Assembly: GCA_903872555.1 (NCBI GenBank)
Contig: CAIQLE010000206.1
Span: forward strand, 1 to 22,653
Direction of reading: 5' to 3'
Origin: an uncultured bacterium
Lineage (GTDB): Bacteria; Pseudomonadota; Gammaproteobacteria; Burkholderiales; Burkholderiaceae_D
DNA: 22,653 nt
Shown here: positions 1 to 7,902 of the stretch, piece by piece
How the letters are laid out: each line of letters begins with the position of its first letter
Position numbering within the stretch: the stretch's first letter is position 1
The notes under the pieces: generated by a model
Databases searched by the model: none
Seen by the model: the letters and a program-made list of their open reading frames with translations, nothing else
What the model was told of the DNA's origin: nothing
Made by a program: the position numbers and the translations under genes

Positions 1-662
1 AATTCATCACCCAGTATGTGCGCACAACGCTGTTCCAGTGCGCTCTCTTGCCAGTGTTCTGTGGTCTTGCCGTTGTGTGTGACGGTGAAACGCACATCCG
101 GTCGTGCCATGGCGATGCGACGCACCACTTCAACACAGTGACCGTACTCGGTCTGTTCCGATTTCAGGAATTTGCGGCGTGCCGGTGTATTGAAATACAA
201 ATCTTCAACATCGACTAGCGTGCCTTGCGCGCCTGAAGAGGGTGTGGCCGACTGCGCCTGATGGCCTGACACCTGCCATGCATGGGGCTGATTGATGCTG
301 CGTGAGGTCAGCGTGAGTTGGGCAACCGAAGCAATCGATGCCAGTGCCTCGCCGCGAAAACCGAGCGTCATGACCTGTTCCAGATCATTCAGGCTGGCGA
401 TTTTGGACGTGGCATGGCGCGCCAGCGCAAGCGGTAATTGTTCAGGCGGTATGCCCTGGCCATTGTCCGTGACGGCGATGCGCGTCACGCCGCCTGCTTC
501 AAGACGTACCGTGATCTGACTGGCGCCGGCATCCAGCGCGTTCTCCAGCAATTCCTTGACCACGGCGGAAGGACGTTCAATGACCTCGCCGGCGGCGATC
601 TGGGAAATCAGCTGATCGGGAAGGGGGCGAATGACGCGTTCGGCGCGGTTGCTGGAGCTCAT
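1..662 (-). CDS. mutL: DNA mismatch repair protein MutL, N-terminal part (partial)
   Basis: MutL is the ATPase that couples MutS mismatch recognition to downstream excision. Only the first 220 codons are present; the gene runs off the left edge. The start is the ATG at 662-660. Visible GHKL ATPase motifs: Glu37 and Asn41 in KELLENALDAG, D66-N67-G68-Q69-G70 (the ATP lid Asp/Gly motif), RHATSK at 82-87 and GFRGEAL at 101-107, all in the family order. About eight residues precede the point where E. coli MutL begins, and I find no closer start codon. A perfect TATAAT lies six bases upstream of the ATG and there is no Shine-Dalgarno sequence, so the message may be leaderless. In related genomes mutL commonly follows amiC on the same strand; here a DedA gene on the other strand separates them. 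The C-terminal dimerisation domain is outside the window, so intactness cannot be judged. Confidence 0.97.
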   Translation of the reverse strand, partial: MSSSNRAERVIRPLPDQLISQIAAGEVIERPSAVVKELLENALDAGASQITVRLEAGGVTRIAVTDNGQGIPPEQLPLALARHATSKIASLNDLEQVMTLGFRGEALASIASVAQLTLTSRSINQPHAWQVSGHQAQSATPSSGAQGTLVDVEDLYFNTPARRKFLKSEQTEYGHCVEVVRRIAMARPDVRFTVTHNGKTTEHWQESALEQRCAHILGDE

Positions 663-668
663 GACGCG

Positions 669-674
669 ATTATA
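669..674 (-). promoter_or_regulatory. -10 box of mutL promoter
   Basis: On the minus strand the bases read TATAAT, followed by CGCGTC and then the mutL ATG. A start site the usual 7 nt downstream would fall on or next to the A of the ATG. No convincing -35 hexamer is seen at 16-18 bp spacing, so strength is uncertain. Confidence 0.5.
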
Positions 675-798
675 CCGAGCGCGGTGGTCGGCGATTATTC
701 ATCATCAAGCACGAGGCAGCCCTAAATCCCGCAGGCACAGGCTTATATCTCCATGCCTGCGTGTATCATCGTCGCTTTCCAAGCCCGCCACAGGTCAG

Positions 799-1461
799 AT
801 GATGGATTTTGCGCAAATGCTGGACTTGCTGCTGCATATTGATAAATCGCTGGACAGCATGCTCGTGAACTATGGATCAATGGTGTATGTCTTGCTGTTT
901 GCAATTGTCTTTGCCGAAACCGGGCTGGTGGTCTTTCCCTTCCTGCCCGGCGATACGCTTTTATTTGTAGGCGGTGCTTTTTGTGCCAACGGCGCTATGC
1001 ATGCGGGTTTGCTGATCAGTCTGCTGGCCATCGCCGCAATTGCAGGCAATACCGTCAATTACTACGTTGGACGCGCCATAGGTACGAAGGTGTTTACGCG
1101 CAATTACCGCTGGCTGGATCGTGCTGCACTTGAAAAAACCCATAGTTTTTTCGAGGCCCATGGCGGCAAGACGATCGTGCTGGCACGCTGGTTACCTGTG
1201 ATCCGTACTTTCGCGCCGTTCATTGCGGGTATCTCAGGCATGGGGCTGGGCAGGTTTCAGGCGTATAACGTCAGCGGTGCTTTGCTGTGGGTAGTGGTGC
1301 TGGTCATGGGCGGCTATTTTTTTGGAAATATCCCCGTCATCCGGGATCATCTGAATACCATCGTATTGATCGGTGTGGCCGCTGCTGTGGTGCCTGTGCT
1401 GTTTGCTACTGCCTGGCGTTTCTTGCGCAAGCTGGGCGCTCAGTCGGATAAGACGGACTGA
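799..1461 (+). CDS. DedA-family integral membrane protein
   Basis: DedA/SNARE-associated family proteins are inner-membrane proteins linked to undecaprenyl-phosphate or phosphatidyl-lipid flipping, membrane potential and envelope homeostasis. The exact cargo of this paralogue cannot be told. The 220-residue product shows the family hallmarks: FAETG followed by FLPGDTLLF near residues 37-55, GNTVNYYVGRAIG in the middle, and a conserved Arg-rich segment (RWLPVIRTFAPFIAGISGM) before the last hydrophobic helices. Length is typical. The frame is open upstream, but the tandem ATGs at 799 and 802, behind a weak AGGTC, begin the conserved part, and the upstream extension overlaps mutL without conserved features. 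It is transcribed divergently from mutL and ends 39 bp from the 3' end of amiC. I see no terminator in that gap. Confidence 0.93.
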   Translation: MMDFAQMLDLLLHIDKSLDSMLVNYGSMVYVLLFAIVFAETGLVVFPFLPGDTLLFVGGAFCANGAMHAGLLISLLAIAAIAGNTVNYYVGRAIGTKVFTRNYRWLDRAALEKTHSFFEAHGGKTIVLARWLPVIRTFAPFIAGISGMGLGRFQAYNVSGALLWVVVLVMGGYFFGNIPVIRDHLNTIVLIGVAAAVVPVLFATAWRFLRKLGAQSDKTD

Positions 1462-1500
1462 GTGGCCGCTACAGGCTATTGATATTCAGTCTATGAGTGC

Positions 1501-2799
1501 TCAGGTGACGCGGCCACGCGTCATGGTCGGATGCTTGTGCAGGTATTTTTTAATGCCGCGCATCAGCGCTTCTGCCATCTGATCCTGATAATTTTCATCG
1601 GTCAGCTTGGCTTCTTCTTCCGGATTTGAGATGAATGCGGTCTCGACCAAAATGCTGGGAATGTCCGGCGCTTTTAATACCGCAAAGCCGGCCTGCTCTA
1701 CCTGAGCCTTGTGCAGACGATTGATATTGCCAATTTCACCCAATACCGATTTGGCCAGCTTCAGGCTGTCATTGATTTGCGCTGTGGTTGAAAGATCCAG
1801 TAGCACACTCGCCAGTTGCTGATTTTTGCTGCGTATATTGATGCCACCGATCAGGTCGGCATTGTTTTCTTTGTTCGCCAGCCAGCGTGCCGCGGTAGAG
1901 CTGGCACCTTTCTCTGACAAAGCAAACACAGAAGAGCCACGTGCCGTCGGTTCTACAAAGGCATCGGCATGGATGGAGACAAACAGATCGGCCTGTACCT
2001 TGCGCGCCTTTTGTACGCGCACATTCAGTGGCACGAAATAATCTGCGTCACGCGTCAGCATTACGCGCACATTGGTTTGCTGTTCCAGTTTGGCTTTCAG
2101 GCGGTGAGCAATCGACAGCACGACATTTTTTTCCAGACTGCCGCCGCTACCCACAGCGCCCGGGTCTTCGCCACCGTGTCCGGGGTCTAAGGCAATGGTG
2201 ACCATGCGCGTCAGTTGCAGGCTATTGTCGGTTCCGGGTGCGGCTTTGGCTGATGCTGTTGCCGGCGTCTCTGCTGTGGATCGTGTTTCTGTCGTTGCTG
2301 AAGGCCGGCTTTTTTGTAGCAGCTCAGCGATAGGATCGACTGGATTGACGGGATATAAATCAAACACCAGCCTGTGTTTGTATTCACCGACAGGCTCAAG
2401 CGTGAACACCTGAGGCTGAATCTCTTCTTTCAAATCGAATACCAGACGTACAACACCGGGACGGTTTTGTCCTACCCGCACTTGAGCGATATAAGGATCG
2501 TTGGATTGAATTTTTGCAACCAGGCTTTTGAGTTTGGGATCGAGATCCAGTCCTTCAATCTCAACCACCAGCCTGTGCGGATCTTTCACCAGAAAATGGG
2601 TAGCTTTCAGCTTGCTGTCGTTTTCCAGCGTGACGCGGGTGTAATCAGCTGCCGGCCAGACGCGCACGGCGACGATCTGCGCTGCGCGCGCCACACCGGC
2701 AGTCAGCAGCGACAGCAGTAGTGTTGCGCCGGCTTTGAGTGCAGTTCGGCGCGAGACGGGTGTTAGAGATTCGGGCTGAGGTGCAGTAAGTCGAGACAT
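1501..2799 (-). CDS. amiC: N-acetylmuramoyl-L-alanine amidase AmiC
   Basis: A periplasmic zinc amidase that splits septal peptidoglycan during daughter-cell separation by cleaving between N-acetylmuramic acid and L-alanine. The 432-residue product begins with a twin-arginine signal (S16-R17-R18-T19, then a hydrophobic run to about residue 38 and ARAA), as in Tat-exported E. coli AmiC. An AMIN septal-targeting domain covers about 41-150, an Ala/Thr-rich linker about 151-198, and an Amidase_3 domain about 199-418. The expected zinc ligands and catalytic residues are visible: His208 in DPGHGG, Glu223 in GSLEKNV, His277 in SIHADAF and Glu386 in ILVETAFISN. The ATG at 2799 lies inside the 3' end of tsaE, giving a 37-nt out-of-frame overlap; AGGG about 7 nt upstream can serve as ribosome site. 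No later start would keep the Tat signal. It is probably cotranscribed with tsaE. Confidence 0.96.
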   Translation of the reverse strand: MSRLTAPQPESLTPVSRRTALKAGATLLLSLLTAGVARAAQIVAVRVWPAADYTRVTLENDSKLKATHFLVKDPHRLVVEIEGLDLDPKLKSLVAKIQSNDPYIAQVRVGQNRPGVVRLVFDLKEEIQPQVFTLEPVGEYKHRLVFDLYPVNPVDPIAELLQKSRPSATTETRSTAETPATASAKAAPGTDNSLQLTRMVTIALDPGHGGEDPGAVGSGGSLEKNVVLSIAHRLKAKLEQQTNVRVMLTRDADYFVPLNVRVQKARKVQADLFVSIHADAFVEPTARGSSVFALSEKGASSTAARWLANKENNADLIGGINIRSKNQQLASVLLDLSTTAQINDSLKLAKSVLGEIGNINRLHKAQVEQAGFAVLKAPDIPSILVETAFISNPEEEAKLTDENYQDQMAEALMRGIKKYLHKHPTMTRGRVT

Positions 2800-3248
2800 G
2801 AAGCGCCCTGTGGGGAATTCGCGCGCAATTCTACCGCACGCCCTTCATTTTCTACAGTCAGAAAAACAGCGATATCCGCTGCTGGCATCAGATTGCCGGC
2901 CTGTTCTGGCCATTCAACGACGCAAATTTTACTGCCGCCGAAATGATCGCGGAAGCCCGCATCGATGAATTCTTCCGGACTGCCCATACGGTACAGGTCA
3001 AAATGCAGCAATTCCACCGCTTGGCCATGCAAATGAATCGGATAAGCTTCGACCAGCGTATAAGTAGGACTCTTCACGCGTCCTTCATAGCCTGCTGCGT
3101 GTAGCATGGCGCGTGTCAGAAAGGTTTTGCCGGCGCCCAGATCACCATGTAAGTGTAGACACAGGCCCGGCTGCAGCACGCGCCCGAGGGCCGCGCCCAG
3201 TGCCTGAGTGCCGGCTTCGTCCTTCAGATAATCCTTCCAGCTTCGCAT
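2763..3248 (-). CDS. tsaE: tRNA threonylcarbamoyladenosine biosynthesis ATPase TsaE
   Basis: TsaE is the small P-loop ATPase that drives the TsaB-TsaD-TsaE complex in making t6A at position 37 of ANN-decoding tRNAs; it acts in the cytoplasm. The product is 161 residues from the ATG at 3248; a GTG directly before it (3251) would add one residue. Motifs: Walker A GDLGAGKT at 35-42, SPTYTLVE at 60-67, HFDLYR at 82-87, and CVVEWPEQ in the second half. Length is typical. The gene is divergent from queG, only about 50 bp away, so both promoters must overlap in that gap. Its 3' end overlaps amiC. The partner tsaD is in this window (9572-10597) but not adjacent. Confidence 0.95.
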   Translation of the reverse strand: MRSWKDYLKDEAGTQALGAALGRVLQPGLCLHLHGDLGAGKTFLTRAMLHAAGYEGRVKSPTYTLVEAYPIHLHGQAVELLHFDLYRMGSPEEFIDAGFRDHFGGSKICVVEWPEQAGNLMPAADIAVFLTVENEGRAVELRANSPQGASCLDLLHLSPNL

Positions 3249-3299
3249 CACTTAAAATATCCGCTCTGATAACCTGTTATTGATCTTTCTACAGCCTTC

Positions 3300-4394
3300 G
3301 TGACCCAAACCTCAGTTTCATTCCATGATCTGGCACAGTCCATCAAAGACTGGGGCAAGGCTTTGGGTTTTGCCGAAGTGCGCATAGCGAATGCCGATCT
3401 CGGCGACGCTGAAAAACAGTTGCAGCAATGGCTGGACGCTGGTTTTCACGGTCAGATGGATTATATGGCAGCGCATGGCGCAAAGCGTGCCCGGCCTGCT
3501 GAACTGGTGCCCGGTACCGTGCGAGTGATTACTGCGCGCATGAATTATTTGCCGCGCGACGGAGGCGATGACTGGCGCGAGCGTGAAGAGCAGCGTCAGG
3601 CTGATCCGCAAGCGGCCGTGGTATCGATCTATGCGCGTGGACGTGATTATCACAAGGTCTTGCGCTCGCGCCTGCAAGCTTTGTCGGAAAAAATCGCCGC
3701 AGAGACAGGCCCTTTTGGTTATCGCGTCTTCACCGATTCAGCACCGGTGATGGAAGTCGAGCTGGCGCAGCAGTCCGGTCTGGGCTGGCGCGGCAAGCAC
3801 ACTTTGTTGTTAAGCCGGGAAGCGGGTTCCATGTTTTTTCTGGGCGAGATCTTTACCGACTTGCCCCTGCCAGTGGATGAGGCCACCACTGATCATTGCG
3901 GCGAATGCCGTGCCTGTATTGATGTGTGTCCTACACAGGCCATACTTGCGCCGTATAAGCTGGATGCGCGGCGCTGCATTTCTTATCTGACGATTGAACT
4001 CAAAGACAGCATTCCTGTAGAGCTGCGGCCTTTGATTGGTAATCGCGTCTTAGGCTGTGATGATTGTCAGCTGACTTGTCCCTGGAATAAATTTGCGCAA
4101 CGCAGTGTGCTGCCTGATTTTGAAGTGCGCCATCAACTCGATAGTGCCAGCCTGATTGATTTATTTGCCTGGACTGAAGAAGAATTCAATCAACGCATGG
4201 AAGGCAGCGCGATACGGCGCATAGGTCATGAGCGCTGGTTGCGCAACATTGCCGTTGCGCTGGGTAATGCAGCGAGTCAGCGCGCGGGTGATAGTCAAAT
4301 GATATCGGCGCTGCAATCGCGCGCCGCTCATCCCTCGGCTCTGGTGCGTGAGCACGTGGCATGGGCATTGGCGCAGCATAGCTTGAGCAGCTAA
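3300..4394 (+). CDS. queG: Epoxyqueuosine reductase QueG
   Basis: QueG performs the last step of queuosine synthesis, reducing epoxyqueuosine to queuosine in the anticodon of GUN tRNAs, using cobalamin and two [4Fe-4S] clusters. The 364-residue product shows the conserved segment DSAPVMEVELA with the candidate catalytic Asp146, then GLGWRGKHTLLL, and two ferredoxin-like cluster motifs: Cys200, Cys203, Cys206, Cys210 and, after Cys227, Cys253, Cys256, Cys260. A HEAT-like C-terminal part follows (about 290-360). The start is the GTG at 3300; no upstream or nearby ATG would give a full-length protein, and I see no clear ribosome-binding site. The gene is divergent from tsaE, another tRNA-modification gene. 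Downstream there is a 124-nt gap to the TRAP operon. Confidence 0.97.
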   Translation: MTQTSVSFHDLAQSIKDWGKALGFAEVRIANADLGDAEKQLQQWLDAGFHGQMDYMAAHGAKRARPAELVPGTVRVITARMNYLPRDGGDDWREREEQRQADPQAAVVSIYARGRDYHKVLRSRLQALSEKIAAETGPFGYRVFTDSAPVMEVELAQQSGLGWRGKHTLLLSREAGSMFFLGEIFTDLPLPVDEATTDHCGECRACIDVCPTQAILAPYKLDARRCISYLTIELKDSIPVELRPLIGNRVLGCDDCQLTCPWNKFAQRSVLPDFEVRHQLDSASLIDLFAWTEEEFNQRMEGSAIRRIGHERWLRNIAVALGNAASQRAGDSQMISALQSRAAHPSALVREHVAWALAQHSLSS

Positions 4395-4443
4395 GGTCGG
4401 AATCAGCTTTGGTTTTGTACGAAATGTCCTGAGATCGCCATGG

Positions 4444-4472
4444 TTGTCATGCAGAGGCATAGCAGAGACAAT
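4444..4472 (+). promoter_or_regulatory. Candidate sigma-70 promoter of the dctPQM operon
   Basis: TTGTCA (4444-4449) and GACAAT (4467-4472) are separated by exactly 17 bp, matching the consensus at five and four of six positions. A start near 4479 would give a leader of about 40 nt ending in GGAGA six bases before the dctP ATG. Confidence 0.4.
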
Positions 4473-4488
4473 ACACAAAGAGACAATA
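4464..4488 (+). repeat. Direct repeat at the dctP promoter
   Basis: AGAGACAATA occurs at 4464-4473 and again at 4479-4488, a 15-bp period. The first copy covers the proposed -10 box and the second the expected start site. A short AAT-trinucleotide run (4485-4496) follows. It could be an operator pair or a duplicated -10 region. Confidence 0.5.
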
Positions 4489-4518
4489 ATAATAATCCCC
4501 CAATCGCCGGAGACCCTC

Positions 4519-5514
4519 ATGACCCCACGTTCCTTGCTGGCTGCTGCTGTGCTTACCTGTTTAGCCAGCGCCAGTGTGTTTGCTCAAGCACCTATCGTCA
4601 TCAAATTCAGCCATGTCGTAGCCAGAGACACCCCTAAAGGCAAGGCGGCTGAGCGTTTCAAGGAACTGGCTGAGGCCGCGACCAAAGGTCGGGTCAAGGT
4701 GGAGGTCTATCCCAACAGCACGCTTTACAAAGACAAAGAAGAACTCGAAGCGCTGCAATTAGGCGCGGTGCAAATGCTGGCACCATCGCTGGCAAAATTC
4801 GGCCCGCTGGGCGTGAAAGAATTCGAGCTTTTCGATTTGCCTTATATTTTTCAGGACAAGAAAGCACTCGAGCGCGTCACGAATGGCCCTGTAGGTCGTG
4901 ATCTGCTGAAAAAACTCGAGACCAAGGGCATACTCGGCATGGCCTATTGGGACAATGGTTTCAAGATGATGTCATCGAACCGTCCCATGCATGTGCCGGC
5001 CGATATGAAGGGTCTGAAGATGCGCATACAGGCATCCAAGGTACTCGATGAACAAATGCGAACCCTAGGGGCGAATCCACAAGTGATGGCCTTCTCCGAG
5101 GTGTATCAGGCCTTGCAGACAGGTGTAGTGGATGGTGCAGAAAATCCGCCTTCCAATCTGTACACGCAAAAAATGCATGAAGTGCAAAAACATCTGACCG
5201 TAACCAATCATGGCTATATCGGCTATGCGGTCATCGTGAATAAGAAATTCTGGGACAAGCTGCCGGCAGATATACGCACTCAGCTCGAAGCAGCGATGAA
5301 GGACGCGACTGAGTACGCCAACAAAATCGCCCAGCAAGAAAATGATAATGCCTTAGAAGCGGTGCGTAAAACCGGTAAGACCACGATCTATGTGCCTAGC
5401 GATGCAGAGAAAGCAGAATGGCGCAAGGTGCTGCTGCCAGTGCAAAAAACCATGGAAGAGCGCATAGGCAAAAATCTGATTGCTGACGTTAACAAAGCCA
5501 CGGCTGCCAAATAA
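4519..5514 (+). CDS. dctP: TRAP transporter periplasmic solute-binding protein DctP
   Basis: This is the extracytoplasmic receptor of a tripartite ATP-independent periplasmic transporter; it captures a carboxylate and delivers it to the DctQM membrane complex. The mature part matches the DctP family: IVIKFSHVVARDTPKGKAAE at the start of the mature protein, EVYPNSTLYKDKEEL, and MKGLKMRIQ, which carries the conserved arginine that salt-bridges the ligand carboxylate. A Sec signal peptide ending in ASVFAQA is present. I chose the ATG at 4519 (331 aa) over an upstream in-frame GTG because it directly begins the signal peptide and is preceded by GGAGA at good spacing. Similarity to the C4-dicarboxylate DctP subfamily is strong, but the substrate is inferred, not shown. 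It is the first gene of dctPQM. No DctB/DctD two-component regulator is nearby, unlike many C4-dicarboxylate TRAP loci. Confidence 0.95.
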   Translation: MTPRSLLAAAVLTCLASASVFAQAPIVIKFSHVVARDTPKGKAAERFKELAEAATKGRVKVEVYPNSTLYKDKEELEALQLGAVQMLAPSLAKFGPLGVKEFELFDLPYIFQDKKALERVTNGPVGRDLLKKLETKGILGMAYWDNGFKMMSSNRPMHVPADMKGLKMRIQASKVLDEQMRTLGANPQVMAFSEVYQALQTGVVDGAENPPSNLYTQKMHEVQKHLTVTNHGYIGYAVIVNKKFWDKLPADIRTQLEAAMKDATEYANKIAQQENDNALEAVRKTGKTTIYVPSDAEKAEWRKVLLPVQKTMEERIGKNLIADVNKATAAK

Positions 5515-5542
5515 ATCGCTATCCCACGCTAAAAACTAAATT

Positions 5543-6109
5543 ATGTTCATGAAATTTCTCGACCATCTGGAAGAATGGGTGATTGCCAGCCTGATGGGTG
5601 CAGCGACGCTGGTGATCTTCCTTGCTGTGCTGCACCGCTATCTCTCTGGTCTGGCGATTCCCGGTCTGCAGGACGCGCTGCTGCGCCTCAATACCAGCTG
5701 GGCGCAGGAACTGACGATCTATATGTTTGTCTGGATGGCGAAATTCGGCGCGGCTTATGGCGTGCGTACGGGCATACACGTCGGCGTTGATGTACTGGTC
5801 AACCGGCTGAATGAGCGCCATCGTCATTCTTTCATCTTGTTTGGCTTGCTGGCTGGCGCACTGTTCACCGGCACCATTGCTGCCCTCGGTGCAGATTTTG
5901 TTTTTGAATTGTCCGATACCTCCAGCACCTCGGAGGTATTGGAGCTGCCGATGTGGATCGTTTATCTCGCCATACCGCTCGGCTCGGCACTGATGTGCTT
6001 CCGTTTTTTGCAGGTGGCATGGTCGTTTGCCCATGGCGGCGATTTGCCTGTACATGATCATGCTCACGTCGAAGGCCTGACGCAAGATGCAGCGGAGGGT
6101 CGTCAATGA
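5543..6109 (+). CDS. dctQ: TRAP transporter small permease DctQ
   Basis: DctQ is the small inner-membrane subunit that pairs with DctM. The 188-residue product has four predicted membrane helices at about 12-34, 50-68, 92-115 and 133-155. It carries the family-typical stretch SWAQELTIYMFVWMAKFGAA with the Trp and Glu at the start of helix 2, then GVRTGIHVGVDVL. The C-terminal tail is His-rich (VHDHAHVEG) and polar. There are two possible starts, 5543 and 5549, and no obvious Shine-Dalgarno site in the 28-nt gap after dctP, so translation may rely on coupling. The end overlaps dctM by 4 nt (ATGA). Confidence 0.93.
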   Translation: MFMKFLDHLEEWVIASLMGAATLVIFLAVLHRYLSGLAIPGLQDALLRLNTSWAQELTIYMFVWMAKFGAAYGVRTGIHVGVDVLVNRLNERHRHSFILFGLLAGALFTGTIAALGADFVFELSDTSSTSEVLELPMWIVYLAIPLGSALMCFRFLQVAWSFAHGGDLPVHDHAHVEGLTQDAAEGRQ

Positions 6110-7389
6110 GCGCCTTATTTATTTTCGCCTTGCTGCTGGTCCTGATGCTGACCGGTATGCCGATTTCGATTGCACTCGGTCTGACTGTTTTGAGCTTTCT
6201 GTTCACTATGACCGATGTGCCGGTGCAAGCTGTGGCACTCAAGCTGTTTACCGGCATAGAGAAGTTCGAGATCATGGCGATCCCCTTCTTCATCTTGGCG
6301 GGTAATTTTCTGACTCATGGCGGTGTGGCACGCCGCATGATTGATTTTGCGACTTCCATGGTGGGGCATTGGCATGGTGGTCTGGCGCTCTCGGGTGTGC
6401 TGGCATGCGCTTTGTTCGCAGCGGTCTCGGGATCTTCACCGGCAACCGTGGTCGCCATAGGTTCTATCTTGTTGCCCGCGATGGTGAAGCAGGGCTATCC
6501 AAAATCATTTGGTGCGGGCGTCATTACCACTTCAGGCGCGCTGGGCATTTTGATACCGCCCTCGATTGTGATGGTGATGTATTCGGTATCGACCAATACC
6601 TCGGTGGGCAAGCTGTTCATGGCAGGCGTTGTGCCCGGTCTCTTACTGGCTTTTTTTCTGGGCCTGACTACCTGGGTGCTGGCGCGCAAAAAAGATTATC
6701 CGCGCATGCCACGCGCCAGCATGGCAGAACGCTGGCTGGCATTTAGGCGCAGTGCCTGGGGCTTGTTACTGATCGTGGTGGTCATAGGTGGTATTTATAG
6801 CGGCGCCTTCACGCCGACCGAGGCGGCTGCGATGGCTGCGGTGTATGCTTTTTTCATCGCTGTCTTTGTGTATCGCGACATGGGTCTGAAACAAGTGCCC
6901 AAGGTCTTGCTGGATTCCGCAGCGATGTCCGCCATGCTGCTCTACATCATTACTAATGCAGTGCTGTTTTCTTTCCTGATGACGAGTGAAGGCATACCGC
7001 AGGCGATGGCAGGCTGGATCATGGATAAAGGTCTGGGTCAGGTCAGTTTCCTGCTGGTGGTGAATCTTTTGCTGCTATTGGCAGGTAATGTGATGGAGCC
7101 GTCTTCCATCGTGCTGATCATGGCGCCGATATTATTTCCAGTGGCTACGGCCTTGGGTGTTGATCCTGTGCACTTCGGCATCATCATGGTGGTGAACATG
7201 GAAATCGGTATGTGTCATCCGCCGGTAGGACTGAATTTGTATGTGGCTTCCGGCATCACGAAAATGGGTATCAGTGAATTAACGGTAGCAGTCCTGCCCT
7301 GGTTATTGACCATGCTGGTTTTTCTGATGATGATTACCTATCTGCCGCAACTATCACTGTGGTTGCCGCATCTGGTGTTCGGTAGCTAA
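6106..7389 (+). CDS. dctM: TRAP transporter large permease DctM
   Basis: DctM is the large membrane subunit that forms the sodium- or proton-coupled transport path. The 427-residue product is hydrophobic throughout, as expected for the 11-13 helix TRAP large permease. Family motifs include GMPISIALGL near the N-terminus, EIMAIPFFILAGNFLTHGG, ALFAAVSGSSPATVVAIGSI, GALGILIPPSIVMVMY, GAFTPTEAAAMAAVYA and EIGMCHPPVGLNLYVASGI. The start overlaps dctQ by 4 nt and has GGAGG seven bases upstream, inside dctQ, so it has its own strong ribosome site as well as coupling. AUA isoleucine codons are common in this gene (I count about six of roughly 36 Ile codons). No terminator is visible before ogt, 24 nt downstream, so ogt and xerD may be read through from this operon. 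Confidence 0.97.
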   Translation: MSALFIFALLLVLMLTGMPISIALGLTVLSFLFTMTDVPVQAVALKLFTGIEKFEIMAIPFFILAGNFLTHGGVARRMIDFATSMVGHWHGGLALSGVLACALFAAVSGSSPATVVAIGSILLPAMVKQGYPKSFGAGVITTSGALGILIPPSIVMVMYSVSTNTSVGKLFMAGVVPGLLLAFFLGLTTWVLARKKDYPRMPRASMAERWLAFRRSAWGLLLIVVVIGGIYSGAFTPTEAAAMAAVYAFFIAVFVYRDMGLKQVPKVLLDSAAMSAMLLYIITNAVLFSFLMTSEGIPQAMAGWIMDKGLGQVSFLLVVNLLLLLAGNVMEPSSIVLIMAPILFPVATALGVDPVHFGIIMVVNMEIGMCHPPVGLNLYVASGITKMGISELTVAVLPWLLTMLVFLMMITYLPQLSLWLPHLVFGS

Positions 7390-7413
7390 GATAAACCCTT
7401 TAAGGAAGACATC

Positions 7414-7902
7414 ATGAGCAAGCAAGCTGAGTCTTTTTTCTCTGCCATCGTTGCCGCACCGTTTGGTGCCATGGGCATACGCATAGAAGACGCTGCACTG
7501 CGAGAACTGGTCTATCTTCCTCCCGAATACCAGCCCAAGACGGCAAGTGATGCACTGTCAAAAAAAATAGCGCAACAGGTGAAGGCTTATTTTGAAGATC
7601 CTGATTTTCAATTCACCTTAGATGTGCCAGTCGTCGGCACCGCTTTCCAGCGCAAAGTGTGGGATGTCATCAATGCTATTCCGCGCGGCAAGGTGCTCAC
7701 TTATGGTGAGGTGGCGCGTCACATCGGCTCTGCGCCGCGTGCAGTAGGTCAGGCCTGTGGCGCCAACTGGTATCCGCTGATGATTCCCTGTCATCGCGTT
7801 ACGGCCACCGGCAGCATAGGCGGTTTTGCGCATCATGACGGCGGCTTTCATCAGAATGTGAAGCGCTGGTTGCTCAGTCATGAGCAAGTGCCCGGTTATT
7901 GA
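7414..7902 (+). CDS. ogt: Methylated-DNA-protein cysteine methyltransferase (O6-alkylguanine repair)
   Basis: A suicide repair protein that moves the alkyl group from O6-alkylguanine or O4-alkylthymine to its own cysteine. The 162-residue product has a short N-terminal domain (1-72) and the conserved DNA-binding/active-site domain. Motifs: GTAFQRKVWDVINAIPRGKV, TYGEVARHIG, the arginine-finger segment SAPRAVGQACGANWYPLMI with Arg109, then PCHRV with the acceptor Cys126, and RWLLSHE at the end. AAGGA lies seven bases before the ATG. It lacks the Ada regulatory domain. Its TGA overlaps the xerD ATG by one base, so the two proteins are probably made together. Confidence 0.94.
   Translation: MSKQAESFFSAIVAAPFGAMGIRIEDAALRELVYLPPEYQPKTASDALSKKIAQQVKAYFEDPDFQFTLDVPVVGTAFQRKVWDVINAIPRGKVLTYGEVARHIGSAPRAVGQACGANWYPLMIPCHRVTATGSIGGFAHHDGGFHQNVKRWLLSHEQVPGY

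Noticed and set aside
631..798. 56-codon N-terminal extension of the DedA gene
   Set aside because: It overlaps the mutL start and its promoter, starts without a ribosome site and adds Arg/Ser-rich residues not seen in the family.
5519..6106. A 195-codon open frame antisense to dctQ
   Set aside because: It fully overlaps a well-supported TRAP gene and its translation has no family features.
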